Part shown: piece after piece, positions 38,282 to 46,389 of the stretch
Layout: every line of letters begins with the position of its first letter
How positions within the stretch are numbered: position 1 is the first letter of the stretch
DNA from: Oscillospiraceae bacterium
GTDB lineage: Bacteria > Bacillota_A > Clostridia > Oscillospirales > Ruminococcaceae
Assembly (NCBI GenBank): GCA_017523995.1
Contig: JAFWUX010000223.1
Span: 8,268-72,267 of the forward strand
DNA length: 64,000 nucleotides
Direction: 5' to 3'
Notes under the pieces: model-generated
Databases searched by the model: none
What the model was told of the DNA's origin: nothing
Seen by the model: the letters and a program-made list of their open reading frames with translations, nothing else
Made by a program: the position numbers and the translations under genes

Positions 38282-38389
38282 TCATTCAACCGGGAAACGC
38301 TCTCCTTCATATCTATCGCTTGCGGTCAGAACGTCCTCTTCCGAAAACGCAATGATCTCAAGCTGTGCTTCTTCATAAGTCTGTTTCAT
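38282..38389 (-). CDS. 35-residue conserved-type small peptide
   Basis: A short gene starting at 38389 with GGAGG six bases upstream, only 13 bases after the LRR gene. The product begins MKQTYEEAQLEIIAFSEEDV and ends LTASDRYEGERFPVE. The pattern Tyr-Glu-x-x-x-x-Glu-Ile-Ile-x-Phe-x-x-Glu-Asp-Val-x-x-x-Ser is one I associate with short peptides common in Clostridia, often seen beside secretion or peptide-modification genes; I know of no assigned function. It lacks a double-glycine motif, Cys residues and any membrane segment. The strong ribosome binding site and operon position argue that it is translated. Confidence 0.6.
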   Translation of the reverse strand: MKQTYEEAQLEIIAFSEEDVLTASDRYEGERFPVE

Positions 38390-38402
38390 GTTCTCCTCCT
38401 TA

Positions 38403-40772
38403 TCATGCCTTCTCATAAAGATACATCGCATTGGCGAGTGTGACTTTTCTTTCGTCGCCGGTCGCGGCCAGCAGCTTTGCGTAGTAAAGCGGCGGAATCC
38501 CGACCTTGTACGAATCAATCACAAAGTTATACTGCGTGCTGATGTTGGAACGGCCGTTAGTCTCAGAGTCCAGATAGTACTCTCCCTTGCTGTTCTGCAT
38601 CAGCTCCGTTTCGCTCTGTCTGGATGTGCCTTTTTTGTAGGTATGGGAATCATAGCTGTTATCCGAGAACTTGATATACACGCGCATAAACGGATTAATC
38701 TGGAATATTGTCGAGAACTGAAGTTCCAGATTCTCCGGCTTTGTGCCGCTGACGTTCAGATTAATTTTATTATAGACATTCTGATCCAGATTCTTTACAT
38801 CATCACTGACGGTATAGCCCGCATCCGGATCGAAATACAGCGCGGTTGCCGCACAGAAATCCTTCGCCGTCTTTGCCAAACGATACGTACTCTCATTCGA
38901 TTCCGCTTCTGCCATGACTTTGTCAAAATAATCATACAATTTGATGTTCAGACCGGCTTTCGTCACATCGGTGCCTTTCACGGTCAGGGATTTCACAGCG
39001 GTTCCGTCACCGCGGACTAAGCGGAACGTGCCGTCTTTCATCGCGTCGGCGGGATCAATCGGAATACCGATGTAGCGGTGCAGTTCACTGGTGTTGCCGC
39101 TTAACTGCGAGCCTTCAATATACTGACGGCTTAGCGAGATCGGCTGTGTATAGGTCTTGCCACCGATTTTCAGTTCACAGTATGCATCCGGATCAGCAAG
39201 CAGTGTACCGGGAATATCCGCATAGATCATGGATTCAATACGATTGTAATACCCGACAGACTGCGCCCGATAAACTGCAGGCGTGCTGTCGCCGTTCGAT
39301 ATAAATTCTATGTTATACTTGACTGCATAGGCGTGTGCGCCGGAGTCCTCTGCCGCAGTGATGCTTTTGACAAGTGTACAAATCGAATCGACATCGTCAA
39401 ACGAGCAATACGGGTTCAGAACTGTCAGCATGAGCTTGTCACAATAATAGAAACAGTGATCCTTAATACGCTCAACAGAGCGCGGAACCGTCAGTTCCGT
39501 GAGCTTAGCGCAGCCCCTGAATGTTTCATCGAACAAACAGGTCATTCCTTCCGGCAGATTGATCTTCCGGAGATAGCTGCAGTAGCAGAACGCAGATTCG
39601 TCAATCATATTCAGAGAATCAGGGAGTTTGACCTCCATTACAGGGCTATCGCAAAACGCGGCATATCCGATTGACTTGATTCCTTCACTCACTTCGACCG
39701 AGCGAATCGTTTTACATCCGCAGAAAGCCTGCCAGCCGACGCTGACAACCGGTTTGCCGTTATATGTCGCAGGGATCTCGATCATCGCCGGCAGCTTGTC
39801 CTCGACAAAACCGCTGACACTGTAAACATCCTCATACTCGCTATGTTCAAAAGTCAGATAATCTTCGGGAGCAAATTCTTCATTATCCAGCGGGATAAAG
39901 GTCAGATCATGCTGTTTGGCGTAGTATTCCGCAGTGGATTTTTTCTTGCCGTAAACCGCAGTCGGCTTGCAGATCGTGTCGAAGTCGCGGGAATCATCCG
40001 AATCTTTGATCATGCAGCCTTTGTTGCGGATTGTGACCTTTTCCAGTGCATCGCATTTTGCGAATACGCTGTTTTCAATCTCCTTCACGCTTGCCGGGAC
40101 ATCTACCTCTTTCAGGGATGAGCAGCCGTAAAACGCTTCGCTGTGAATCTCTCGCACGCCGTCCGGAATTGTGATCTCCTTGAGCGATGTACAGCCGAGG
40201 AACAATTCACTTCCGATTACCTCCAGATTTTCCGGAAGCTCGATCGTCTCCAGCGATGTGCAGTCCTTGAACACATCATACGCAAAGGAACCGGTGCGGT
40301 CTGAAAAAGTGACCTTTTTCAGATTGGTGCAGCCGTCAAAGACATAACCGTTGAAGCTGATCAAAGAATGACCGTCGTTCGTATCCGGACGCGCGTCGGA
40401 ATGGAATATTTCAACCTCTTCCAGATTGGTGCAGTCCTGAAAGCATTGATACCCGATCCAGCTGATGCAGTCCGGAAGGACGATCTTTTTGTAATTCGAT
40501 CCTTTCAGCAGATTGGCGTTCAGCTGCTTGACGCGGTAACCTTTGATCCGTTCCGGAATGGTCAGCGTATCTCCGCTCAGCTTATTGAAGTCAATCTTGT
40601 CAATTGAAACCGTGTTGTCCATTTCGTTTTCATAACCGGTGTCATAAAACGTGTAGGTGTAAGCCTCAAACTGATGCTCCTCACTGTCGGCTGCCTGTGC
40701 CTGCATCAGCGGTATGGCAGCGCAGAAAGCTGCTGCTGAAAGCACCGCTGTGCATAGTTTGGATAATCGCAT
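38403..40772 (-). CDS. Secreted BspA-like LRR protein without dockerin
   Basis: 789 residues. The start at 40772 (MRLSKLCTAV) has GGAGG eight bases upstream; signal peptide about 1-29 (AQAADSEE). LRR_5 repeats cover about 70-290 and 340-460, e.g. LEVIGSELFLGCTSLKEI. From about 480 a different region begins (ADIPGTLLADPDAYCELKIG...) and seems duplicated to the end. It resembles the C-terminal two-copy module of the protein at 52686 in its order of strand pairs and a final helical pair around YYAKLLAA. No dockerin, sortase motif or transmembrane tail is present, so it may be released. First gene of the operon with the 35-residue peptide and the lipoprotein. Confidence 0.82.
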   Translation of the reverse strand: MRLSKLCTAVLSAAAFCAAIPLMQAQAADSEEHQFEAYTYTFYDTGYENEMDNTVSIDKIDFNKLSGDTLTIPERIKGYRVKQLNANLLKGSNYKKIVLPDCISWIGYQCFQDCTNLEEVEIFHSDARPDTNDGHSLISFNGYVFDGCTNLKKVTFSDRTGSFAYDVFKDCTSLETIELPENLEVIGSELFLGCTSLKEITIPDGVREIHSEAFYGCSSLKEVDVPASVKEIENSVFAKCDALEKVTIRNKGCMIKDSDDSRDFDTICKPTAVYGKKKSTAEYYAKQHDLTFIPLDNEEFAPEDYLTFEHSEYEDVYSVSGFVEDKLPAMIEIPATYNGKPVVSVGWQAFCGCKTIRSVEVSEGIKSIGYAAFCDSPVMEVKLPDSLNMIDESAFCYCSYLRKINLPEGMTCLFDETFRGCAKLTELTVPRSVERIKDHCFYYCDKLMLTVLNPYCSFDDVDSICTLVKSITAAEDSGAHAYAVKYNIEFISNGDSTPAVYRAQSVGYYNRIESMIYADIPGTLLADPDAYCELKIGGKTYTQPISLSRQYIEGSQLSGNTSELHRYIGIPIDPADAMKDGTFRLVRGDGTAVKSLTVKGTDVTKAGLNIKLYDYFDKVMAEAESNESTYRLAKTAKDFCAATALYFDPDAGYTVSDDVKNLDQNVYNKINLNVSGTKPENLELQFSTIFQINPFMRVYIKFSDNSYDSHTYKKGTSRQSETELMQNSKGEYYLDSETNGRSNISTQYNFVIDSYKVGIPPLYYAKLLAATGDERKVTLANAMYLYEKA

Positions 40773-40823
40773 AAATATACCTCCTTTTTCATTCACGCCG
40801 GCATACAGACAGCCGGCTTTTCT

Positions 40824-40852
40824 ATTATACCATAATCTTGCGCAGATTGCAA
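40824..40852 (-). promoter_or_regulatory. Promoter of the LRR/peptide/lipoprotein operon
   Basis: Minus-strand TTGCAA, 17-bp spacer, TATAAT, about 50 bases upstream of the start at 40772. Confidence 0.75.
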
Positions 40853-40986
40853 TGTATTGTGGCAATTTCAGAGGATATGTTAAAAAAATATATCCTTATC
40901 CGCATGACGATCTGAAAAGGACTTCCTGTCAAACCGTGCCCAATCGGGCATTCTTTCTGCATATTTTCTGTATTCTTTATGCATAC

Positions 40987-41027
40987 AAAAACCGCCCCGA
41001 AGCGCAATTCAGATGCTTCGGGGCAGT
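40987..41027 (-). terminator. Terminator of the peptide exporter gene
   Basis: GCCCCGAAGC / GCTTCGGGGC; on the minus strand followed by GGTTTTTG, directly after the exporter stop. Its stem and loop differ from 34583-34627 at only a few positions. Confidence 0.85.
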
Positions 41028-41030
41028 TGT

Positions 41031-43316
41031 TTACATAAGATTCCAGAGGCGTTTCAATTCGCCGTTTTTCTGCATCAGCTCGTCAAATGTGCCGCTTTCT
41101 GCGATCTCACCGTTTTTCATCACATAGATCCTGTCGCAGATGCGCACCGTATTCAGACGGTGTGCGATCATCAGGCATGCGATCCCGCGGTCACTGAGCT
41201 GCGAAACCGTATCAATGATGCTTTTTTCCGTGACGGTATCCAGATTTCCGGTTGCTTCATCCAGAATCAGCAGATCCGGCTTTTGCAGCAGTGCTCTTGC
41301 GATCGAGAGCCGCTGCTTTTCACCGCCGGAGAGATTCGCGCCGTTTTCTTCCAGCGGCGTATCATATCCGAGCGGCAGCTTTTCGATCATATCGTCTGCG
41401 CAGCAAAGCCTGCATGCTTCCCGGATCTCCGCATCGGCTGCATGTTCTGCACCCAAGCGCAGATTTGCCATGACCGTATCCGAAAAGAAAAATGTCTCCT
41501 GACTGACATAGGCAATGCTGCTGCGCAATGCAGTGAGCCCGCAGTCCTCTGCGCTGCTGCTGCCGATCAGGACACGGCCTTTTTCCGGCGCATAAAAGCG
41601 CAGAAACAGCTTTGCCGCGGTTGTTTTTCCGCTGCCGCTTTCGCCGACAATTGCGATTTTTTCGCCCTTCCGGATCCGGAGCGAGACATCGTGCAGGCAG
41701 AGTTCACTGTTTCCGTAACGGAAATCGACATGCTCCAGCTCCCATTTTTCAGCCTGCGCACGTTCCTCTGTTTTCTCTGAAACAGCTTCCGTTTCGATGT
41801 CAAGAATGTCATTCAGGCGGTCGGCTGCGACAAAAGCAGTCTGGATCGTCGGCTGCAGCGCGATCAGGTTCTTGATCGGGCCGGTAAAATATTCCATCAG
41901 CACATAGAAGGTGATCAGCGCTCCGACGGTGATGATCCGGTTCTGCACCATGACAAATCCTGTCCAGAGAATGACAATGCTGCCGAGCAGTTCGACCGCA
42001 TTCAGGCAGGTGTCCTGCGTCAGCGCGACCGTACTGCTGTTCACGACGGAATCGAGATATTTCCGGAATTTCGTCATTGCTGTGTCCTTGACGCTCCGGT
42101 TTGCGCAGGCAGCCTTCACGGTCTCCAGTCCGTCAAGGCTCTCTTTGAGATACGCCTGCATCTGTGCATCATCTTCCATGACCTGCCGGTTGGTACGCAG
42201 AATCGCGCGGCGGAACACCAGAACAACGATCAGATACAGGATCACCATGACAAACGACAGAAAAAAGAGCCTGCCGTTTTCCATGTACAGCAGCGCGCCG
42301 CCGACAATTGTCATGACGGTATCCAGCATCAGCGTGACGGCAGCCGTTGAAATGGCTGTCCGGATCGTGTCGCCGTCCGAGAACCGCGACATGTATTCAC
42401 CGGTTCGCCGCGTTGCAAGATCCTGAACGGGCATATCGACAATGTGATCGTAAAACGGGATCATGATCCGAAGGTCAAGCGTTCTGCTGATGGAAATGAT
42501 CATCCTGCCGCGTACAAACTGGATGACGGCTGACAGCAGATAGAGCACTGCAAATGTGCCGAAGATCAGGTGAAAATCGTGCCTGCCGATCTGCTCTGCT
42601 TTCAGAAGAATTTTGTCAAGGAGCGTGTGCATATCCGAATGATCCGGTTCTTCCGGCAATTCGATGATCTCGGTTTCCTCTGACTCTGCATCATCGGCAT
42701 GCGACAGCAGATGCTCTGAAATCGTCTGCGTTTCCATAAAATGATCAATCGAGATCTGGAAAATGAAAGCGCCCGTAAAACCGATCAGAGAAACGATCAG
42801 CGACATGACCAGCACTGCTGCGAGCTTGCCGCCCTGTCCTTTCAGCAGCCGGAAAAAGCGCAGAAACGCATTCTCTCCGCGTCTGCCTTCCTGAAATGCA
42901 GGCGTTTTTTCAAATGTCACGATGTATCCGGTCCAGCGGGAGAAAAAATCCGCTTCCGTTATGCGATGCCTGCCGGTTTCCGGATCTCCGGTCAGGAATT
43001 TTCCCTTTTTGTATCCGAACACGACAATGAAATGCAGCAATTGATTTTCGCTGACAATATGTGCAATGAACGGAAACCGGATCTCGCCGTTTGCAATTCC
43101 GGAGAGAAGCTCGTCCCTGTCGCCGGAAAGCGATGTGCTTTCAAAGCCGAGTGCATTGCCGGCTTCGGTCAGCCCGTAGAGGTTCGTGCCGAGCCGGTCT
43201 GTTTTGGTGAGCTTTCTGCACTGTGAAAGCGGGATCCTGCATCCGTGATAAGCTGCGATCATTGCAAGACATGCCGCGCCGCAGTCCCGCTGATCGTGCT
43301 GATAGACTATTTTCAT
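41031..43316 (-). CDS. Peptidase-containing ABC exporter (C39 peptidase, PCAT type) for a double-glycine-leader peptide
   Basis: 761 residues from the start at 43316 (MKIVYQHDQRDCG), with GAAAGGA upstream; the longer open frame reaches into the peptide gene and is not used. The N-terminal C39 peptidase has Cys12 (DCGAACL), His95 (LLHFIVV) and Asp111 (GDPETG), the triad that cuts double-glycine leaders. A six-helix transmembrane domain follows (about 150-460), with an acidic insertion near 210-240 rich in Glu/Asp. The ATPase domain has Walker A GESGSGKTT, signature LSGGEKQRLS and Walker B LLILDEATGNLD. This family cleaves and exports peptides in one step. The gene lies 62 bases downstream of the double-glycine peptide gene, its obvious substrate, with a hairpin in between that can set the peptide:exporter ratio. 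Confidence 0.95.
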   Translation of the reverse strand: MKIVYQHDQRDCGAACLAMIAAYHGCRIPLSQCRKLTKTDRLGTNLYGLTEAGNALGFESTSLSGDRDELLSGIANGEIRFPFIAHIVSENQLLHFIVVFGYKKGKFLTGDPETGRHRITEADFFSRWTGYIVTFEKTPAFQEGRRGENAFLRFFRLLKGQGGKLAAVLVMSLIVSLIGFTGAFIFQISIDHFMETQTISEHLLSHADDAESEETEIIELPEEPDHSDMHTLLDKILLKAEQIGRHDFHLIFGTFAVLYLLSAVIQFVRGRMIISISRTLDLRIMIPFYDHIVDMPVQDLATRRTGEYMSRFSDGDTIRTAISTAAVTLMLDTVMTIVGGALLYMENGRLFFLSFVMVILYLIVVLVFRRAILRTNRQVMEDDAQMQAYLKESLDGLETVKAACANRSVKDTAMTKFRKYLDSVVNSSTVALTQDTCLNAVELLGSIVILWTGFVMVQNRIITVGALITFYVLMEYFTGPIKNLIALQPTIQTAFVAADRLNDILDIETEAVSEKTEERAQAEKWELEHVDFRYGNSELCLHDVSLRIRKGEKIAIVGESGSGKTTAAKLFLRFYAPEKGRVLIGSSSAEDCGLTALRSSIAYVSQETFFFSDTVMANLRLGAEHAADAEIREACRLCCADDMIEKLPLGYDTPLEENGANLSGGEKQRLSIARALLQKPDLLILDEATGNLDTVTEKSIIDTVSQLSDRGIACLMIAHRLNTVRICDRIYVMKNGEIAESGTFDELMQKNGELKRLWNLM

Positions 43317-43329
43317 GATGAATCCTTTC

Positions 43330-43362
43330 AAAAAAGGCTGCAAACCATTCTTGCAGCCTTTT
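43330..43362 (-). terminator. Leaky terminator/attenuator between peptide gene and exporter
   Basis: AAGGCTGCAA / TTGCAGCCTT stem with a 7-base loop, followed on the minus strand by TTTTTT. It lies inside the presumed peptide-exporter operon, so it should leave the peptide mRNA more abundant than the exporter mRNA. Confidence 0.8.
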
Positions 43363-43378
43363 CCGTTTCGTGCTGTGA

Positions 43379-43585
43379 TCAGCCGTATGTGTAATAAGTC
43401 GTTGTTTTTCTCTTGGAACAACCGGAGCAAAGATACTTGATCGTATGCAGAACACGCGGCATCCAGCGGAATTTGTTCCAGTCCCAGTATGTTTCGGACT
43501 TCGTGGTGTGGGAATACTGTCTCCACGAATGCGAATGCGCACCGCCTTCGATGCGGCGCATTTCCTTTTCCGCAACAGCTCTCAT
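43379..43585 (-). CDS. Double-glycine-leader secreted peptide precursor
   Basis: 68 residues. The ATG at 43585 is chosen over a GTG one codon earlier because GGAGG lies seven bases upstream. The leader MRAVAEKEMRRIEGG matches the double-glycine rule exactly: Glu at -8, hydrophobic Met at -7, Ile at -4, Gly-Gly at -2/-1. Cleavage would release a 53-residue core that starts AHSHSW, is rich in Tyr, Trp, His and Lys, and has one CSGC pair near its end followed by KRKTTTYYTYG. The core is basic and aromatic, not a hydrophobic two-peptide bacteriocin, and I do not recognise it. The CxxC could form a disulfide or bind a metal. The adjacent C39 exporter and divergent sensory genes suggest a bacteriocin or a signalling peptide. 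Confidence 0.85.
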   Translation of the reverse strand: MRAVAEKEMRRIEGGAHSHSWRQYSHTTKSETYWDWNKFRWMPRVLHTIKYLCSGCSKRKTTTYYTYG

Positions 43586-43648
43586 CACGGCACCTCCTTT
43601 CTGATCCGGCTGGCAGCAGAATGGTTGCTGCGATCCGATTTCAGTTGT

Positions 43649-43677
43649 ATTATATCATTTTTTTATCCGAATGTCGC
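43649..43677 (-). promoter_or_regulatory. Leftward promoter for peptide and exporter
   Basis: Minus-strand GCGACA, 17-bp spacer, TATAAT. The weak -35 next to the operator suggests activation. Confidence 0.6.
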
Positions 43678-43686
43678 CACACAAAA

Positions 43687-43726
43687 GGGTAGTCTTTCCA
43701 CGGAAACCGACTACCCGATCGGGTAG
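43687..43726. promoter_or_regulatory. Operator with three GGGTAG half-sites between divergent promoters
   Basis: GGGTAGTC at 43687-43694 pairs with GACTACCC at 43709-43716. CTACCCGATCGGGTAG at 43711-43726 is a perfect 16-bp palindrome sharing the middle half-site. An inner pair TTTCC/GGAAA lies between. The last half-site touches the rightward -35 and the first lies ten bases from the leftward -35. A natural binding site for the LuxR-type regulator encoded at 46390. Confidence 0.7.
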
Positions 43727-43754
43727 TGCATTTTTGTTTCAAATGTGATATAAT
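43726..43754 (+). promoter_or_regulatory. Rightward promoter for the sensory operon
   Basis: TATAAT at 43749-43754 with only a poor -35 (GTGCAT) at 17-bp spacing, overlapping the palindromic operator. Confidence 0.6.
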
Positions 43755-43784
43755 AGGAAACAGTTGGTGAAATGAGGTGGTACT

Positions 43785-45374
43785 TTGCAGGTACATAAGC
43801 GAACATATCTGTATATTCTTTGCGGCTTTCTGCTGCTGTGTTTCATATCGTTATACCGGCAGGTCAGCATTGCAATGTTTCCGCATGACCGGCTGCGTCC
43901 CTATCTTGTGTATGCGGTTTATCTGGCGCTGCTCGGCGGCTGGCTGTATTCCCTGCGCATCCGCATCACGCAGAAAACAATGCTGAACTGTCTGCGGACG
44001 GAAGGCGCCGTTATGGGATTCTGGGTGACGATCCGGTTTTTGCAGGAAGGCTGGTTTTACCGGAATGTGCATGTGATGCGCATGAGCGGCTATCTGATCG
44101 CGATTCCGATGCTGCTGATCCCGCTGCTCGGATTCTATGCGTCCTGCTGTCTGGCGCAGGGCGATACCTATACGATCCCGCTGCGCAGATATCTGCTGCT
44201 TCTGCCGGTCAGCGCTGCCTGCATCCTGCTCCTGACAAATGAAAAGCATCATCTGATGGTCAGCGTCCTGCCGGATGAATCGGAAAATCTGTATTTTCAT
44301 CCGAATACCGGCATTATTTTTCCGGTGTTCTGCGCATCGGCGCTGATTCTGGCGCGCATTCTGATAATCCTATTCAAAACGCACCGCATCAGGATCCGGC
44401 GCATCAAAAAAATGCTCCCGCTGCTGATCAGCATTGCAATGCCTGCAACGCTGCTGATCTATCTGCGGAAAAGCTTTGTTGTTTCGCATGAACTGATCGA
44501 GCTGACGGCAAAGCTGTTCTTTCTGGAAGCGATGTCATGGGAAAGCTGCATCCTGCTCGGTCTGATTCCGGTCAATACGCGATATCCGATGGTATTTGAG
44601 CGTTCCACGGTCGGCATGCGGATCGTCGATGCATCCGGTGATACAAAAATCCGCTCCGGAAATGCGCGTCCGCTGACAGCAGAGCAGTTTTCTGCGCTGA
44701 AACAGAACGGCATGCTTCAGGCACAGGAAGGCGCGGAGCTGCATCTGCACCGCATGCGGAACGGTTATCTGATCTATCAGAAGGATGTTTCAAAGATCTG
44801 CGCCGTGATCGAAGAACTGCACCGGACGGCAGAGGAGCTGACGCAGGAAGGGCATCTGCTGCAAAAAGAGATCGTGATGCAGTCTGAAAAGGCGGCGATC
44901 GACGCGAAAAACAAGATCTACGACCGGCTCTCCAATGAAGTCGGCAGTCAGCTGCGTGACATGACCGCACTGCTGCAAAGCATGCATACGGTGCAGAAGG
45001 ATCAGCTTTACAGACAGCTGCTTCTGGTCGGCACATATGTCAAGCGGCGGTGCAATCTGGTGCTGATCCATCAGGAAAGCGGCACAATTCCAATGGGCGA
45101 ACTGCGGCTGACGCTCTCCGATTTTGTCGCATGCATGAACCTTGCCGGCATCGCTGCAAATCTGATCTGGGAGCCGGAAGGCACCTATGCGCCGGCGTAC
45201 ATGATCTGCATATTCGATGCAGTGGAACAGGAAATGGAGCGGATCTGCTTTGCACCGGACAGCATCACAGTCGCGATCCGCGAAACAGCAGAAATCACCG
45301 TCCGGAAGGATGATAAACTGACGGTCCGTTCTGTTCCGTCTATTCAGTCTGAAAGTGAAACGAGTGCATCATGA
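43785..45374 (+). CDS. Membrane sensor with seven-or-eight-helix N-terminus and degenerate kinase-like C-terminus
   Basis: 529 residues from a TTG start preceded by GAGGTGG; no ATG with a ribosome binding site is available nearby. About seven or eight membrane segments fill residues 8-262. They are followed by LIPVNTRYPMVFERSTVGMRI, the post-membrane pattern of 7TM-type histidine-kinase sensors. A coiled helix (about 335-400) aligns with the phospho-acceptor helix of the next gene: KNKIYDRL here against KMHIHDDF there, so Tyr379 stands where the kinase has His170. No N- or G-box is evident in the remaining 130 residues, and catalytic ATP binding looks lost. The stop overlaps the next start (ATGA), giving translational coupling. 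Inferred role: it senses the exported peptide or another ligand and works through the soluble kinase. Confidence 0.75.
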   Translation: MQVHKRTYLYILCGFLLLCFISLYRQVSIAMFPHDRLRPYLVYAVYLALLGGWLYSLRIRITQKTMLNCLRTEGAVMGFWVTIRFLQEGWFYRNVHVMRMSGYLIAIPMLLIPLLGFYASCCLAQGDTYTIPLRRYLLLLPVSAACILLLTNEKHHLMVSVLPDESENLYFHPNTGIIFPVFCASALILARILIILFKTHRIRIRRIKKMLPLLISIAMPATLLIYLRKSFVVSHELIELTAKLFFLEAMSWESCILLGLIPVNTRYPMVFERSTVGMRIVDASGDTKIRSGNARPLTAEQFSALKQNGMLQAQEGAELHLHRMRNGYLIYQKDVSKICAVIEELHRTAEELTQEGHLLQKEIVMQSEKAAIDAKNKIYDRLSNEVGSQLRDMTALLQSMHTVQKDQLYRQLLLVGTYVKRRCNLVLIHQESGTIPMGELRLTLSDFVACMNLAGIAANLIWEPEGTYAPAYMICIFDAVEQEMERICFAPDSITVAIRETAEITVRKDDKLTVRSVPSIQSESETSAS

Positions 45375-46378
45375 GATACAAAAGAAGTCATAACAACAAT
45401 GAAATCAGAGAAGCAATTGATTCCTATCCCGGCGGGCTGTGCTTTGCCGAGATCAGCGGAAAAACCATTCTGGTGAACCGGCAGATGAACAAGCTGATCG
45501 ACGCCATGACCGGTCACACGCTGATCGAGGTCAATCAGACATGGGACGATCTTTCAAACATGCCGCTGCTGAACGGCTGTTCGCGGCTGGACAGACCGTG
45601 GATGAAGCAAGCGCATTTCTGTGACGATGAAAACAGCCTGCTGTTCCTCTTTCCGGATGATACGGTATGGCAGTTCCGGCGGACACTGCTGGACGATCAG
45701 GGGGAGCAGATCCTTCAGATCGAAGCTGCCGATATTACGCAGATCTACCGGATGAGCGAGGAGCTGTATCTGAACAATCAGAGGCTTGTGGAACTGCGGA
45801 AACGGCAGGAAGCGCTGCTTGCCAATATCGTGAAGATCAATCAGGACAAGGAACTGCTCTCTGCAAAAATGCATATTCACGACGATTTCGGCAGATGTCT
45901 GGTCGCGACAAAAAAAGCGATCATGGACGGCGATCTGACGGAATCGACATATCAGATGCTGCTCAGCGGATGGGGGGAAGCGATCCGCGATATGCAGAAT
46001 TTACAGCAGCAAAGCGCGATGCCGTCGCCGGAAGCAGAGCTGCGCAAGGTTGCGAATCTCGTCGGATGCCGGCTGTATTTTTCAGGCGAACAGCCGAAGG
46101 AACGGCGCTCTCTGCTGCTGATGTATTCCGTCATTCGGGAAGCGCTGACAAATGCCGTGCGGCATGCGGGCGCGACCGCCCTCACTGTCGAGATCAGTCA
46201 ACAGCAGAATCTGTATCATGTTGTCATCGGCAACAACGGCAAATCGGAGATCCGGACGATCCATGAAAGCGGCGGTCTGCGCAATCTGCGGCATGCGCTG
46301 GAACAGCAGGGGGCACAGCTGAACTATGCATTCGGATCGAGCGTCACCGTCATCGCAGATATTCCGGTGCTGCATTGA
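45371..46378 (+). CDS. Soluble DegS/NarX-type histidine kinase
   Basis: 335 residues, ATG overlapping the previous stop. There is no membrane segment. A PAS-like N-terminal region (about 15-125) contains GGLCFAEISGKTILVN. A coiled-coil (about 125-165) leads to the dimerisation helix with His170 in MHIHDDFGRCL, the HisKA_3-like His-Asp motif. The ATPase domain has N-box REALTNAVRHAG (Asn261) and G-box SGGLRNLRHAL. Kinases of this group phosphorylate LuxR/NarL-type regulators, and one is encoded 11 bases downstream. Since the upstream protein has the membrane part and this one the catalytic part, the sensor function appears split over two polypeptides. Confidence 0.88.
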   Translation: MRYKRSHNNNEIREAIDSYPGGLCFAEISGKTILVNRQMNKLIDAMTGHTLIEVNQTWDDLSNMPLLNGCSRLDRPWMKQAHFCDDENSLLFLFPDDTVWQFRRTLLDDQGEQILQIEAADITQIYRMSEELYLNNQRLVELRKRQEALLANIVKINQDKELLSAKMHIHDDFGRCLVATKKAIMDGDLTESTYQMLLSGWGEAIRDMQNLQQQSAMPSPEAELRKVANLVGCRLYFSGEQPKERRSLLLMYSVIREALTNAVRHAGATALTVEISQQQNLYHVVIGNNGKSEIRTIHESGGLRNLRHALEQQGAQLNYAFGSSVTVIADIPVLH

Positions 46379-46389
46379 GGAGGAAGATC

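Noticed and set aside
43317..43526. N-terminal extension of the ABC exporter
   Set aside because: It lacks a start with ribosome binding site and overlaps the peptide gene; the C39 domain begins properly at 43316.
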